Assembly (NCBI GenBank): GCA_020434585.1
Contig: JAGRAN010000077.1
Coordinates: 1 to 36,114 of the forward strand
Length of the DNA stretch: 36,114 bases
Direction: 5' to 3'
From: Bdellovibrionales bacterium
GTDB taxonomy: Bacteria > Bdellovibrionota_C > UBA2361 > SZUA-149 > JAGRAN01
In this document: positions 36,093 through 36,114 of the stretch, in pieces
How positions within the stretch are numbered: position 1 is the stretch's first letter
Layout of the letters: every line of letters starts with the position of its first letter
Made by a program: the position numbers and the translations under genes
Notes under the pieces: generated by a model
The model's database searches: none
Seen by the model: only the letters and a program-made list of their open reading frames with translations
What the model was told of the DNA's origin: nothing

Positions 36093-36114
36093 TCCCCCTC
36101 TGCTTGGAGGGGGA
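36093..36114 (+). terminator. Terminator stem after argG, cut by window edge
   Basis: A perfect 8-bp stem (TCCCCCTC 36093-36100 with GAGGGGGA 36107-36114, loop TGCTTG) ends at the last base of the window. The expected T-run would lie outside, so the call rests on the stem and its position 28 bases after argG. Confidence 0.55.

Overview
The window is about 36.1 kb of bacterial chromosome at roughly 50% G+C by eye. The organism looks Gram-negative: there is a periplasmic DsbA-like thiol oxidoreductase, a lipoprotein metallopeptidase, exopolysaccharide-type glycosyltransferases and an Aas-like envelope lipid enzyme. The flagellin-like protein, a HU protein with a lysine-rich tail, ArgR-type arginine control and a LysY/Bacteroidetes-type ArgC do not point to one well-known genus. 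A deltaproteobacteria-like or other poorly cultured lineage is possible, but I cannot place it. I see no tRNA, rRNA, CRISPR array or transposase gene.

Layout. (1) 1-6036 is a surface-polysaccharide region: a sugar-phosphate transferase cut by the left edge, a GT2 glycosyltransferase and a DUF1972-type GT4 glycosyltransferase. They are interspersed with a small membrane protein and the DsbA-like protein. (2) 6247-9597 holds a HU-like nucleoid protein with a long lysine-rich N-terminal tail and a strong terminator, a small secreted helical protein, and a large two-TM protein of unknown function. (3) 9759-19483 is a same-strand run: a very large flagellin-like protein with a propeller-like insert, two glycosyltransferases, ligA (overlapping the second one) and uvrC. 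(4) 19493-27149 holds an M48 lipoprotein peptidase, a ComEC-like membrane protein without the usual nuclease domain, two small membrane proteins, a cystathionine beta-synthase/cysteine synthase with CBS domains, an acyltransferase-adenylation fusion truncated at its C-terminus, and an exported ankyrin protein. (5) 27399-28620 looks like a foreign cassette. It is clearly richer in G+C, is bounded by a perfect 13-bp inverted repeat, and encodes a dimethylarginine dimethylaminohydrolase/arginine deiminase-like enzyme behind a long hairpin leader. (6) 28656-34683 (minus strand) is a tightly packed arginine operon in the order argR, an unknown P-loop protein, argC, argD, argF, a second argR-like gene, argB. 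It is divergent from argG (34832-36064), and two ARG-box-like palindromes sit between them.

How the genes work together. argB, argC, argD, argF and argG carry acetylglutamate to argininosuccinate; argA/argJ, argE and argH are not in the window. The operon carries two ArgR paralogues. One has a normal DNA-recognition helix; the other has lost the conserved Ser-Arg pair but keeps the arginine-binding GDDT motif. The P-loop gene sits where one might expect an acetylglutamate-forming enzyme and is the best candidate here for an undescribed component. The second strong candidate is the flagellin-like propeller protein with its glycosyltransferase neighbours.
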